Shown in pieces: positions 25,616-33,084 of a DNA stretch of 64,000 bases. The notes below the pieces were generated by a model. The model searched no databases. It was not told the origin of the DNA and worked only from the letters and a program-made list of their open reading frames with translations. The DNA comes from Bryobacterales bacterium (GTDB lineage: Bacteria; Acidobacteriota; Terriglobia; Bryobacterales; Bryobacteraceae), in assembly GCA_020846745.1 (NCBI GenBank), contig JADLDI010000082.1, forward strand, positions 1 to 64,000, in the 5' to 3' direction. Within the stretch, counting starts at the first letter, position 1. Every line of letters starts with the position of its first letter. The position numbers and the translations under genes are program-made.

Positions 25616-25638
25616 GGGCGAACTGAGGACGTTCGCCC
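25616..25638. terminator. Perfect 8-bp hairpin after the MFS gene
   Basis: GGGCGAAC (25616-25623) pairs with GTTCGCCC (25631-25638) around a 7-nt loop, 27 bp after the MFS stop and between two convergent units. No T-run follows, so it may be a processing or attenuating hairpin rather than a classic intrinsic terminator. Confidence 0.4.
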
Positions 25639-25676
25639 ACGCAAGCTTACGCTGAGTTCTCGCAGGGGCGGTGGTC

Positions 25677-25937
25677 CTATTTCGCCCGGAATTCCTGGAA
25701 GTACTGGTAGGGCAGCATCGAATGGCTTTTGTCGAGGCGGAAACCCGCGGCGGCAAATTCTTTCTCGGCCTGTTCCGGCGTGAGTTTCATTGGCGGGGGA
25801 GGGCCAACGGGCAACGGCTTCTTGTAAAAGTCGATGTTGACGATGCGACCGCCTGGTTTGAGAGCCGCCTTGAGTTTGGCATAGTAGGCAGGACGGTTTT
25901 CGATGTGATGGAGGACGTCGCAGATGGGCGTATTCAT
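25677..25937 (-). pseudogene. C-terminal remnant of a class I SAM methyltransferase
   Basis: The 86 residues begin at ICDVLHHIENRPAYYAKLKA (the strand-4/post-motif II region of class I methyltransferases), continue through LKPGGRIVNIDFYK (strand 5) and end with a normal C-terminus, AEKEFAAAGFRLDKSHSMLP then YQYFQEFRAK. The SAM-binding Gly-rich motif and the first 100 or so residues are missing. Reading further upstream gives unrelated residues (FNTSRTIRHAQ) and then a stop. It is probably a truncated, non-functional gene. Copies of a 12-bp motif flank it at 25661-25672 and 26022-26033. Confidence 0.65.
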
Positions 25938-26032
25938 CGGCTGAGCGTGGCGGATGGTGCGGCTGGTGTTGAACCTGAAGAAGTAGCAGAAGGGTGACCC
26001 ACATACCCTCCATTATTCACCCGCAAGGGCGG

Positions 26033-26935
26033 TCAGTTTTGGGCCGCGGCGGGGATGTAGGAAAGGCGGCGTGAGGCATCGAGCAGCCATGCGCCAGTGG
26101 CGGCATCGGACCCGATCGCAAACTCGCTTTGCGGCCCTGCCGTCAGGTTCAGCGCGCCGGCTTCCAAGGCCACGTGCTGCACGTTGCCGGATTCGATGTC
26201 GATTACCGCGAGATCGGTCCCTTGCTCGGCGACGGCGAGAGCCAACCGGCCGTCGAGCGAGCCGGCCAGCAGCACACGATCCATCACTTGAAACGTTCCG
26301 AGCGCTTGGACCGATGCAAGCTGGGCGAGGGTACCGTCGGCTTGCAGCAGCAAGGCGTTGCCTAAGCTGCCGCTAACGAGAACGGCGCGATGCGAAGTTC
26401 CCAATACCTGGACCGCTGAAATGGCGTTAGCGCCGGCGATGGCCGACCAAGTGTCGCCCGACCAGCGGTACGTGGCTCCCGACGCATCGACGGCAAGGAC
26501 CAGTTGCCCGTCTTCGGAGAGAGACAGCGAGGTCAGCGACGCGGGCGCCGAGCCCAACGTCTGCGATACGGCGGGAGACCGCGGCAACCCGCCGACGACA
26601 GTCACGTGCGTACCGTCGTAAATCGCCAACCGGCCGCCTTGCGGGCTGAAGGCACGTAGTGTTCCGGTGGCCGCGCCGGCTACCTTGGCGCGTTGCCCGG
26701 ACATACGCACAATTTCGAGCGCGCCGGCGGAATCGACCGCGGCCCATGCCTGTCCAGGCGCCAGGGTGAACGTGCCCTGCGCCACGACATCGCCTAGAAC
26801 TGCCGCGCCCGGAATGCCGATTACCGGACGCAACGCCGCGGGCTTGCCCGATACCGCCGCTCCGCGAGAAGGCACCCCTAACGCCTGCGCAAATACGGCG
26901 GTTACAAAGATCAGAGTGGCAAGGAAATATCGCAT
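26033..26935 (-). CDS. Secreted beta-propeller-like protein
   Basis: 300 residues from the ATG at 26935, where a signal peptide starts (MRYFLATLIFVTAVFAQA); the frame is open to 27043 but without signal features. The mature part is Ala/Gly/Val-rich with repeated short strands (AWAAVDSAGALEIVRMSG, GGRLAIYDGTHVTVVGG, EDGQLVLAVDASGATYRW, GRLALAVAEQGTDLAVIDI), the pattern of a WD/YVTN-like seven-blade propeller. It lies 10 bp after the stop of the Ig-like gene at 26946-27539, so it is probably co-transcribed with it. Likely a surface or periplasmic scaffold; no enzymatic motif. Confidence 0.75.
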   Translation of the reverse strand: MRYFLATLIFVTAVFAQALGVPSRGAAVSGKPAALRPVIGIPGAAVLGDVVAQGTFTLAPGQAWAAVDSAGALEIVRMSGQRAKVAGAATGTLRAFSPQGGRLAIYDGTHVTVVGGLPRSPAVSQTLGSAPASLTSLSLSEDGQLVLAVDASGATYRWSGDTWSAIAGANAISAVQVLGTSHRAVLVSGSLGNALLLQADGTLAQLASVQALGTFQVMDRVLLAGSLDGRLALAVAEQGTDLAVIDIESGNVQHVALEAGALNLTAGPQSEFAIGSDAATGAWLLDASRRLSYIPAAAQN

Positions 26936-26945
26936 TGGTTCGATC

Positions 26946-27539
26946 CTATCGCGGCGCCTCAACGGTGGGAGTACCGAGCCCGACACTGGTCGAGTTGCCG
27001 CCACGGGTTGCCACAATGGCGACCGTCGCCGCAACCGCCGCAACGCCGCCGATCAGCAGAAGGCGCTTGGCGGAGAGCCAGGGGGTACGGCTGATGTTTC
27101 GCTGCCGGATACTCGCCCGTCCCGTTTGATTCTGGTACTTAGCTTCCACCTGGATGCGGAATTCGCCGGCGACCTGGTTGGGCCTGAAGCCTTGCGCCAC
27201 GGCGCGGCCGGCCTGGTTGGTCTGTACGGTTATCGATTGCGCCCCGTTGCTGAAAGTGCCGCTCGGGCCGCTCGAAGGCAGCAGGAATGTGACCGCGGCT
27301 CCGGCGATGGGCTTGTTATTGCGGTCGCGCACTTCTACCACCGGATCGCGGGCGGTTGACTTACGAATGTTGTTAATGAATCCGTCGCCTTCGATGACGG
27401 CGATTTTCAATTCTTCGGCAGCCTGCGCACTCAGCGGTACGCCCATTATGTTCGCAAACATGACCAGGAATAAAAGTGCACCAATCAGGCGTCTAAACTC
27501 GCTTGAAAAACTCAGTGGATAGCCTCCGTATCCGAACAC
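26946..27539 (-). CDS. Membrane-anchored protein with Big_1/invasin-like Ig domain
   Basis: About 190 residues. A signal or anchor segment (LIGALLFLVMFANIMGVPLSAQA), then one bacterial Ig-like domain (VVEVRDRNNKPIAGAAVTF, TVQTNQAGRAVAQGF, GEFRIQVEAKYQNQTGRA), then a C-terminal TM helix (LLLIGGVAAVAATVAIVA) and a short polar tail. The outermost start is GTG at 27539 without a ribosome site; GGAGG at about 27525-27529 is spaced correctly for a CTG (about 27513-27515) that would give a textbook signal peptide, so the true start may be CTG. It is divergent from the DUF4384/caspase operon. Confidence 0.75.
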   Translation of the reverse strand: MFGYGGYPLSFSSEFRRLIGALLFLVMFANIMGVPLSAQAAEELKIAVIEGDGFINNIRKSTARDPVVEVRDRNNKPIAGAAVTFLLPSSGPSGTFSNGAQSITVQTNQAGRAVAQGFRPNQVAGEFRIQVEAKYQNQTGRASIRQRNISRTPWLSAKRLLLIGGVAAVAATVAIVATRGGNSTSVGLGTPTVEAPR

Positions 27540-27661
27540 GGGGCAGCCCTGGCGGCCGCGTTCGTATTCTGGAATTTACCGCAACTTTCTGGTAAGATCA
27601 ATTCGGTTTTCAAGGGGTCGCGGCTGGGCGCTTGTTTTGGGATTGCCATCGGAGGTTGCGA

Positions 27662-28579
27662 ATGCTCTCTATTCTGGGTCGATTTCAGCAGGTTTTTGTG
27701 GCAGGCGTTGCCTGCTCGTTGACCTTGTCCGCCTGGCAGTCGAACGCCGGGGCAGGTTCGGGCGACGACAACGATAAAGATAAGGGCTCAGGACTTTCGG
27801 CGCGTCAGCTGTTCTTTACAGCTAAGCCGGGGGCCGGTTCAGGCCGCATGTCGGCTGTTCCGCAAACTCGTAAAACAGCCAACGGTCCGGCGGCGGCAAC
27901 GCCGGCCCCGGCCACACCAGCGCCGAAAGGCACATCGTCAACTCAAACCAAATCTGCGGGTAGCGCCACTGCGCAGAAACCGGCTGCCACGGCGCCACGG
28001 TTGGGCCTGCGGTACAGCATTTTGCAAAATGTGAACGGCAAGATGCAGGAAGTGGATGTAGACAAGGAATTCCGGTCGCGGGAACACATTGGCGTCTCGA
28101 TGCGGTCGAACGAGGACGCTTTTCTTTATGTTGTGGTGCAAGGCTCACAAGGCAACTGGGATGTGCTGTATCCGTATCCCGGCGAACGCAATCGCGTTAC
28201 CGCGGGACAGAACGTCATGATTCCGCCCAAGTGCGCAGCCGGCCAGGAAAGCGAGTGTTTTGCATTTGACGACGATCCGGGTATCGAGAAACTGTTTATC
28301 GTGCTGTCGGAGAAGCCGGAAACGGATTTTGACCGGCTGATCCATTCGGTGCGCGGTTCCGCACCCGCTGCCGGGCCCAATCGGCCTGGAACCACGGCGC
28401 TCGCCTCCGCTTCGTTGCCGGGATCGGACATCGACCGGCTGCGCCAGCAACTGTCGTCACGCGGCATTATTCGCGAAACGGTGCGGCGCACCAGCGGCGG
28501 CGACGAGAATGCGATGTATGTAGTCGCGTCGGCTTCGACGCCGCGCGTTGTGCTCGACATCACGCTGAAGCACAAATAA
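27662..28579 (+). CDS. Secreted DUF4384-domain protein
   Basis: 305 residues from the ATG at 27662, which has a strong GGAGG site at 27651-27655. A signal peptide (to about residue 28) and an Ala/Pro/Thr-rich linker (residues about 60-105) precede the DUF4384 domain (PF14326): LRYSILQNVNGKMQEVDVD, FRSREHIGVSMRSNEDAFLY, VLYPYPGERNRVTAGQNVMI, and a closing EKLFIVLSEKPETDFD. This beta-rich domain often occurs fused or adjacent to caspase-like peptidases in bacteria. It is the first gene of the operon ending in the caspase-TPR gene. Confidence 0.85.
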   Translation: MLSILGRFQQVFVAGVACSLTLSAWQSNAGAGSGDDNDKDKGSGLSARQLFFTAKPGAGSGRMSAVPQTRKTANGPAAATPAPATPAPKGTSSTQTKSAGSATAQKPAATAPRLGLRYSILQNVNGKMQEVDVDKEFRSREHIGVSMRSNEDAFLYVVVQGSQGNWDVLYPYPGERNRVTAGQNVMIPPKCAAGQESECFAFDDDPGIEKLFIVLSEKPETDFDRLIHSVRGSAPAAGPNRPGTTALASASLPGSDIDRLRQQLSSRGIIRETVRRTSGGDENAMYVVASASTPRVVLDITLKHK

Positions 28580-28584
28580 ATCTC

Positions 28585-29223
28585 ATGTCACCGCGCGCTG
28601 TTTTCCTCGGGTTGGCCGGCGCCACGCTGCTGGCAGCCGCCGAACCTCCTATGCACAATGTGGAGGTTACGCTCGAACGTTTTGAGGCGAACACTTGGCG
28701 GGCTATCGATCCGCGCATGGTGCTGAAGCCCAAAGAAGAGGTCCGGTTTCAGTTCCGGTCCACTTTTGACGGGTATTTGTACGTCCTGAACCGGACGCCG
28801 GCGGGCGACTATATGTGGATCTACCCGAGTGCCGACGCGGGCACCGATAATCGCGTCCGGCCCGGGCAGACATACACGATTCCGGCCACAGCGGGAGCGT
28901 TCACGATTCCCGACAAGCCTGGATTTGACGTCGTCTACTGGGTGCTGAGCCCGACCGTATTGCGCGATCTTACAATCCCGCCGGCGCCCGGAACCAAATC
29001 CACACTCATCCCGCGCTGTAACGATTCCGAACTCCGCGCCAGGGGCGCTTGCGGCGATAGGTCGGCGGGCGCTCGCGCGGCCGGCCCGGCGCTGCCGAAG
29101 CCGCTGGCTGGACTCGAGTCGCGCGAACTCAAGGTGGACCGGAAATCGGAGGCGAGCCACATCCGCTTCACCGGGGCGAGCGACCGCGCCTTGATCTACG
29201 AATTTTGGATCGCGCATCGATAG
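28585..29223 (+). CDS. Second secreted DUF4384-domain protein
   Basis: A 212-residue protein with a signal peptide (VFLGLAGATLLAAAEPP). The DUF4384 fold again: VEVTLERFEANTWRAIDPRM, VRFQFRSTFDGYLYVLNRTP, MWIYPSADAGTDNRVRPGQ and DVVYWVLSPTVLRDL. It shares the domain but not the long linker of the preceding gene. It is 5 bp downstream of that gene and 16 bp upstream of the caspase gene. The two DUF4384 proteins may form a complex or be regulators or substrates of the caspase. The residue pair CNDSELRARGACGD may form a disulfide. Confidence 0.83.
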   Translation: MSPRAVFLGLAGATLLAAAEPPMHNVEVTLERFEANTWRAIDPRMVLKPKEEVRFQFRSTFDGYLYVLNRTPAGDYMWIYPSADAGTDNRVRPGQTYTIPATAGAFTIPDKPGFDVVYWVLSPTVLRDLTIPPAPGTKSTLIPRCNDSELRARGACGDRSAGARAAGPALPKPLAGLESRELKVDRKSEASHIRFTGASDRALIYEFWIAHR

Positions 29224-29239
29224 CCGGAGTAATGTTTTA

Positions 29240-31345
29240 ATGAGCCGCAGCTTGCGCATTCTGTCCGTAGCCGTTTATTCCTGTAGCGCTGTCATTTGCG
29301 CCGCGCAACAGCAGCAGCAGCCGCCGCCGGCCAGACAACTGGAGCAGCGCGGCATCGTTCGCGAGGGCGGTCCGCCTAAAAAGGTAACTGCCACGATGGT
29401 GCCGCGCGGCTATGCGCTGATCATCGGTATCACGAAATATCCGAAGCTGAGCGCGGAAAATAACATGCTGCAGTTTCCGGAGCGCGATGCCGAAGCGATG
29501 CACGACATCCTGATCAAGCAGGAGGGCGGCAACTTTGCACCGGAAAACGTCCACAAACTGATCGGCGAGAAGGCAACGCTCGCCAATATCACAAAAGAGT
29601 TGGAACAGTGGCTGCCATCGGTCGCCAAAGAGAACGACCGGGTGATTATCTACTTCGCCGGGCACGGGTTTGTCCAGGACAGCAAGGGCTACCTCGCGCC
29701 CTACGATACGGACCTGGACAGGTTGAGCGAAACCGCCTATCCGATGAAACGGCTGGGCGAAGTGGTGGGCACAAAGATCGCGGCCCGGTGGAAGGTGCTG
29801 TTGACGGACGCGTGCCACAGCGGTGCGATCACGCCCGAAACTACGGAAGCCGTGAACCAGAACCTGGCAAACGTCGACAAGAACATTTTGTCGTTCACGG
29901 CCAGCCGCAAGCGCGAGAGTTCCTACGAAGATCCCAAGTTGGGCGGAGGGCTGTTTACTTACTTTACGGTGAAGGCGCTCGAAGGGCACGCGGACCGCAA
30001 CCGGGATGGCGCCGTCACTGCCGACGAGTTGATCGCGTACGTACAGTCGCATGTCCGCGACTACGCGCTCGAACGGTCGCGGCAACAGAACCCGACCGAG
30101 AACGGCGACTTCGATTCGAATTTGATTCTGGCGTTTTCGCCGAAGGTGGCGTCTGAACCCGGCGATACGCCGAAACTGTCCGATGGCGTGCTGCTGGTGG
30201 AGTCGACCAAAGAAGGCGTGCAGTTTCTGTTGGACGGCAAGGTGATGGGCGTCGTCAATCCCGGCAAGGCACTCTCGTTTCCGGGTATCTCCGCGGGGTG
30301 GCACACGGTTCAGGGCGTGAAGGACGGCTACGATCCCGACGGCCCACGCCGCATTCTGGTGGCCCCTGGCGTTGAAACTCCGGTGTCGCTGCGGATCCAG
30401 TTCCGCAAGGTTCGCAAGGGCGCCGCGCTGAATCATTTCAAAGACGGACTGAAGCTGTACAACAAGGGCGGCAACGACGAGTTGAAGCAGGCGGTGGCGG
30501 AGTTCCAGAAGGCGCTGGCGGAGGATGCGGATTACGAAGAAGCCGCGCTGTATTTGGGGCGGACTTATCAGGTGCTGGGCGACACGGAGCAGGCGCTAAA
30601 GAATCTCGAGTTAGCGGTGAAGTTACAGCCGGCCTGGGTGGAGGGCAGGCTAAGCCTGGGGTCGATGCTGCTCGACATGGGCAACACCACGGATTCGATC
30701 GAGCACCTGCGGCAGGCTGTTTCGCTCGATCCGAAGAATAGCCTGGCCCGGTCGCACATGGCGCAGGCTTATCGGATGACCGGCACTTACGATAAGGCGA
30801 TTGACGAGGCTCGCGAAGCGATTAAGCTCGATAAGTCGAACGCACAGGCACAGTTGTGGTTAGGCGATTCGCTGCGTGCGCAAAAGCAGTGGGACGAAGC
30901 GCGCGACGCGTATCTACAGTATGTGTTGTTGACGGATTTCGATGCGTCGGTCCCGGAAAAGATCGGGTTTTATTTTTTGGGGAACCCGTTCACCAGCGCC
31001 TTTTCCAAAAAGCGTGCAACACAGCGGCAGGTGTACAAGGATCAGCGCAATATCGGTTTTTTCGGGCTTTGCGACTGCGAGCAGCGGTTGGGACACCTGA
31101 ACAAGGCCGAACAATACTGCCTTCGCGCGTTGAGTTACGATCCCAACGATCCGTTCAGTTATTTCAAGTTGGGCCGCATTGGGCTCGACCGGTTCAACCA
31201 GTCGACAAAGAAGGAGAACCTGTTGGAAGCCAAGGCCAATTTCCAGAAGATGTTGTCGCTCAACCCGGACTTGGAAGAGTCGAGTTATGCGAAGAAGTAC
31301 CTGGAAGCGATTGAAGCGACGCTGAATAAGTTGGCGCGGCGGTAG
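29240..31345 (+). CDS. Exported caspase-domain (C14) protein with PEGA-like and TPR domains
   Basis: A 701-residue protein. Signal peptide (about 1-22), a Gln/Pro-rich linker, then a caspase/metacaspase domain (about 55-300): YALIIGITKYPKL, the catalytic His142 in IIYFAGHGF and Cys192 in LLTDACHSG, and FTASRKRESSYEDPK. A PEGA-like beta domain follows (about 315-390: GVQFLLDGKVMGVVNPG). The remaining 300 residues are TPR repeats (DADYEEAALYLGRTYQVLGD, PAWVEGRLSLGSMLLDMGN, QAQLWLGDSLRAQKQWDEA). The dyad is intact, so it should be an active cysteine protease outside the cytoplasm, with TPRs for protein docking. It closes the DUF4384 operon. Confidence 0.9.
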   Translation: MSRSLRILSVAVYSCSAVICAAQQQQQPPPARQLEQRGIVREGGPPKKVTATMVPRGYALIIGITKYPKLSAENNMLQFPERDAEAMHDILIKQEGGNFAPENVHKLIGEKATLANITKELEQWLPSVAKENDRVIIYFAGHGFVQDSKGYLAPYDTDLDRLSETAYPMKRLGEVVGTKIAARWKVLLTDACHSGAITPETTEAVNQNLANVDKNILSFTASRKRESSYEDPKLGGGLFTYFTVKALEGHADRNRDGAVTADELIAYVQSHVRDYALERSRQQNPTENGDFDSNLILAFSPKVASEPGDTPKLSDGVLLVESTKEGVQFLLDGKVMGVVNPGKALSFPGISAGWHTVQGVKDGYDPDGPRRILVAPGVETPVSLRIQFRKVRKGAALNHFKDGLKLYNKGGNDELKQAVAEFQKALAEDADYEEAALYLGRTYQVLGDTEQALKNLELAVKLQPAWVEGRLSLGSMLLDMGNTTDSIEHLRQAVSLDPKNSLARSHMAQAYRMTGTYDKAIDEAREAIKLDKSNAQAQLWLGDSLRAQKQWDEARDAYLQYVLLTDFDASVPEKIGFYFLGNPFTSAFSKKRATQRQVYKDQRNIGFFGLCDCEQRLGHLNKAEQYCLRALSYDPNDPFSYFKLGRIGLDRFNQSTKKENLLEAKANFQKMLSLNPDLEESSYAKKYLEAIEATLNKLARR

Positions 31346-31446
31346 GTGTCGGGCTGGGCTGGAACGGAGTACTCGAAACCGGAGTAGGTATTCCTAGAAC
31401 TTGCCTCGTCACCGGGGCGCCCTGCCCGCTTCGCTTTTCCAGTGAG

Positions 31447-31500
31447 CATAAGGGTTGAATCCTGAATAGGATTCATAAGGGTTGAATCCTGAATAGGATT
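31447..31500. repeat. Two tandem 27-bp copies, each containing a hairpin
   Basis: The 27-bp unit CATAAGGGTTGAATCCTGAA TAGGATT is given here as two parts; it occupies 31447-31473 and 31474-31500 with no mismatch. Each copy holds the inverted pair GAATCCT/AGGATTC. The region lies between the caspase gene and the next small gene. Confidence 0.75.
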
Positions 31501-31504
31501 CAAC
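31481..31504. terminator. 10-bp hairpin at the end of the tandem repeat
   Basis: GTTGAATCCT (31481-31490) pairs perfectly with AGGATTCAAC (31495-31504) around the loop GAAT. The stem is AT-rich and has no T-run directly after it, so termination is possible but not certain. The first repeat unit forms the same hairpin with a shorter stem. Confidence 0.4.
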
Positions 31505-31531
31505 GCGTCTGCTCAAGCGGGAGTTTCAGTT

Positions 31532-31804
31532 TTGAGCGTATATTCCGAGCACAACGAAGAGTTAGAACGATACGAGTTCCAGATGGGGTGGGAACGTGGG
31601 CGGCTCGCGCTGACGCTCGATCTGTTGACAGATGCCCTGGTGCTGGTGGGACAGCACGGCGTGTACTGCCAAAGCGCGCGTCAGCCCGGAAAACCAACCA
31701 TGGACGTCCAGATTATCTCAAAGCAAATTGCGGACGCGAAGGACCTGGTGATTGATGTGATGACAAGCCTCAAGGGGAAATCCCAGGCAGATGTCAAGGA
31801 TTGA
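31532..31804 (+). CDS. Small hypothetical protein
   Basis: 90 residues from a TTG at 31532 that follows GGGAG at about 31519-31523; an in-frame ATG at 31583 gives a 73-residue alternative. The sequence is predicted to be largely helical (GWERGRLALTLDLLTDALVL, ISKQIADAKDLVIDVMTSLK), soluble and acidic, with one Cys. No domain is recognised. It precedes a single-domain response regulator by 72 bp and could be a partner of it. Confidence 0.5.
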   Translation: MSVYSEHNEELERYEFQMGWERGRLALTLDLLTDALVLVGQHGVYCQSARQPGKPTMDVQIISKQIADAKDLVIDVMTSLKGKSQADVKD

Positions 31805-31876
31805 ATTTCCCGTAATATGAGACCGTTACAAAACGGTTGACATCCGTCGCACGCATACGCTAACTTCCTCACCTGA

Positions 31877-32332
31877 ATGTCGTCGCCTGCAGTTGCTCGT
31901 TCGACCGCTCATCCTCACTTGCTCCTGGTAGACGACAACGACCTAGGTTTGCAAGCACGAAAGGTGGTACTCGAAGAGCAGGGATATCGCGTCACCGCGG
32001 TTGCCAGTCCGCGGGATGCCCTCAGTCGTTTGATTGAGTCGTGTTTTGATGTAATAATCACCGATCACAAGTTGCCGCACATGTCGGGCGTGGAGTTCAT
32101 CACGAGGTTGCGTGACACGAAGAACATTACGCCTGTCATTCTCCTGTCCGGATTCGTCGATACTCTTGGCCTCGACGAGCGCAATACCGGAGCGGACGTG
32201 GTGTTGCAGAAAAGCTCGAATGAGATTTCGCATCTCTGCCGGGCGGTTCGCAACCTGCTACGGCGGCGCGCGGTTCCCAAGCCGCCACGTTCGCAAGGGC
32301 CAACACCCAAACGTACGAAAAAACAAGCCTGA
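31877..32332 (+). CDS. Single-domain response regulator
   Basis: A 151-residue protein. The receiver domain spans about residues 14-130: acidic pair in LLLVDDNDLG, phospho-acceptor Asp in DVIITDHKLPHMSG, Ser in VILLSGF, and Lys in VVLQKSSN. The last 25 residues are basic (RRRAVPKPPRSQGPTPKRTK) and probably flexible. There is no output domain, so it acts by protein contact or as a phosphate carrier. No cognate kinase is adjacent. The degenerate hybrid sensor elsewhere in the window would need such partners, but a link is only speculation. Confidence 0.87.
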   Translation: MSSPAVARSTAHPHLLLVDDNDLGLQARKVVLEEQGYRVTAVASPRDALSRLIESCFDVIITDHKLPHMSGVEFITRLRDTKNITPVILLSGFVDTLGLDERNTGADVVLQKSSNEISHLCRAVRNLLRRRAVPKPPRSQGPTPKRTKKQA

Positions 32333-32393
32333 CAGCCGCTGGGGGGACGATGGTAGAATCCTAAGTTCCCTCAGCAATACGATCGGAGTAGCT

Positions 32394-32786
32394 ATGGAAC
32401 GCGCGGCCAAACTTCTGACCAGAATGAAGCTGGCCGGATGCGTTACACCGGAAGAAGTGGTGATGGCGTCGTGGCCGGCCGCGGTGGGCAAAAAGATCGC
32501 TGCGCACACGAAGGCAGTATCGATTGTGAGGGGACGGCTAATCGTCGAGGTAGAGGACTATGTCTGGCAGACGCAACTACGGACGTTAAGGCGTCAAATC
32601 CTCCAAAACCTCGAACGGTTGACCGAAGCCGAGCTTATCGCCGATTTGGAATTCCGCATAGCGATTCCGCGCCGGTCGCCGCAGCGTGCGCTTACGCCGC
32701 TTCGGGCCGCCGATGACGCGGATGCGATTCGGGATCCGGTGCTGAGCCGCATCTACCGCCTTAAACGTCAGGGAGTGGGATCTTGA
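32394..32786 (+). CDS. DUF721 / DciA-like protein
   Basis: 130 residues from the ATG at 32394, preceded by GGAG at 32385-32388; the frame extends upstream within the response regulator but those residues are its shadow. It matches the DUF721 family: VTPEEVVMASWPAAVGKKIA, HTKAVSIVRGRLIVEV and WQTQLRTLRRQILQNLERL. Family members in many bacteria without DnaC are DciA, which loads the replicative helicase DnaB onto DNA. It overlaps gatC by 4 nt (TTGA), so the two are translationally coupled. Confidence 0.83.
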   Translation: MERAAKLLTRMKLAGCVTPEEVVMASWPAAVGKKIAAHTKAVSIVRGRLIVEVEDYVWQTQLRTLRRQILQNLERLTEAELIADLEFRIAIPRRSPQRALTPLRAADDADAIRDPVLSRIYRLKRQGVGS

Positions 32787-33082
32787 AGATCACGGAAACG
32801 GAAGTCCGCTATGTGGCTGACCTTGCCAATCTCCGTCTATCGGACAGTGAGATTGCGCGAATGGCTCGCGAGCTGGACGAAATCCTGTCCCACATGGACA
32901 AGTTGAACGAATTGGACACGTCGAACGTTGCGCCCATGGCGCAGGTGCTGTACGAAGCGGACGAGACGGCGACGCTGCGTGACGATGTGGAACACGCGCC
33001 GTTCACCAATGCGGAAGCGCTCGGCAACGCCCCGGTTGCGGGCAGCGGTTTTTTCAAAGTTCCCCGGGTAATCGAAAAATAG
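32783..33082 (+). CDS. gatC: Glutamyl-tRNA(Gln) amidotransferase subunit C
   Basis: A 99-residue protein starting at TTG 32783 and overlapping the DUF721 gene. The whole length matches GatC: EVRYVADLANLRLSDSEIAR, ELDEILSHMDKLNELDTSNV, and the C-terminal LRDDVEHAPFTNAEALGNAP. GatC is a small structural subunit that belts GatA and GatB in the GatCAB complex, which converts Glu-tRNA(Gln) (and Asp-tRNA(Asn)) to the amide forms. gatA follows after 2 bp. gatB is not in this window. Confidence 0.95.
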   Translation: MKITETEVRYVADLANLRLSDSEIARMARELDEILSHMDKLNELDTSNVAPMAQVLYEADETATLRDDVEHAPFTNAEALGNAPVAGSGFFKVPRVIEK

Positions 33083-33084
33083 GC

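Noticed and set aside
32112..32393. N-terminal extension of the DUF721 gene into the response regulator
   Set aside because: The extra residues are a shifted-frame shadow of the regulator, and the ATG at 32394 has a GGAG site.
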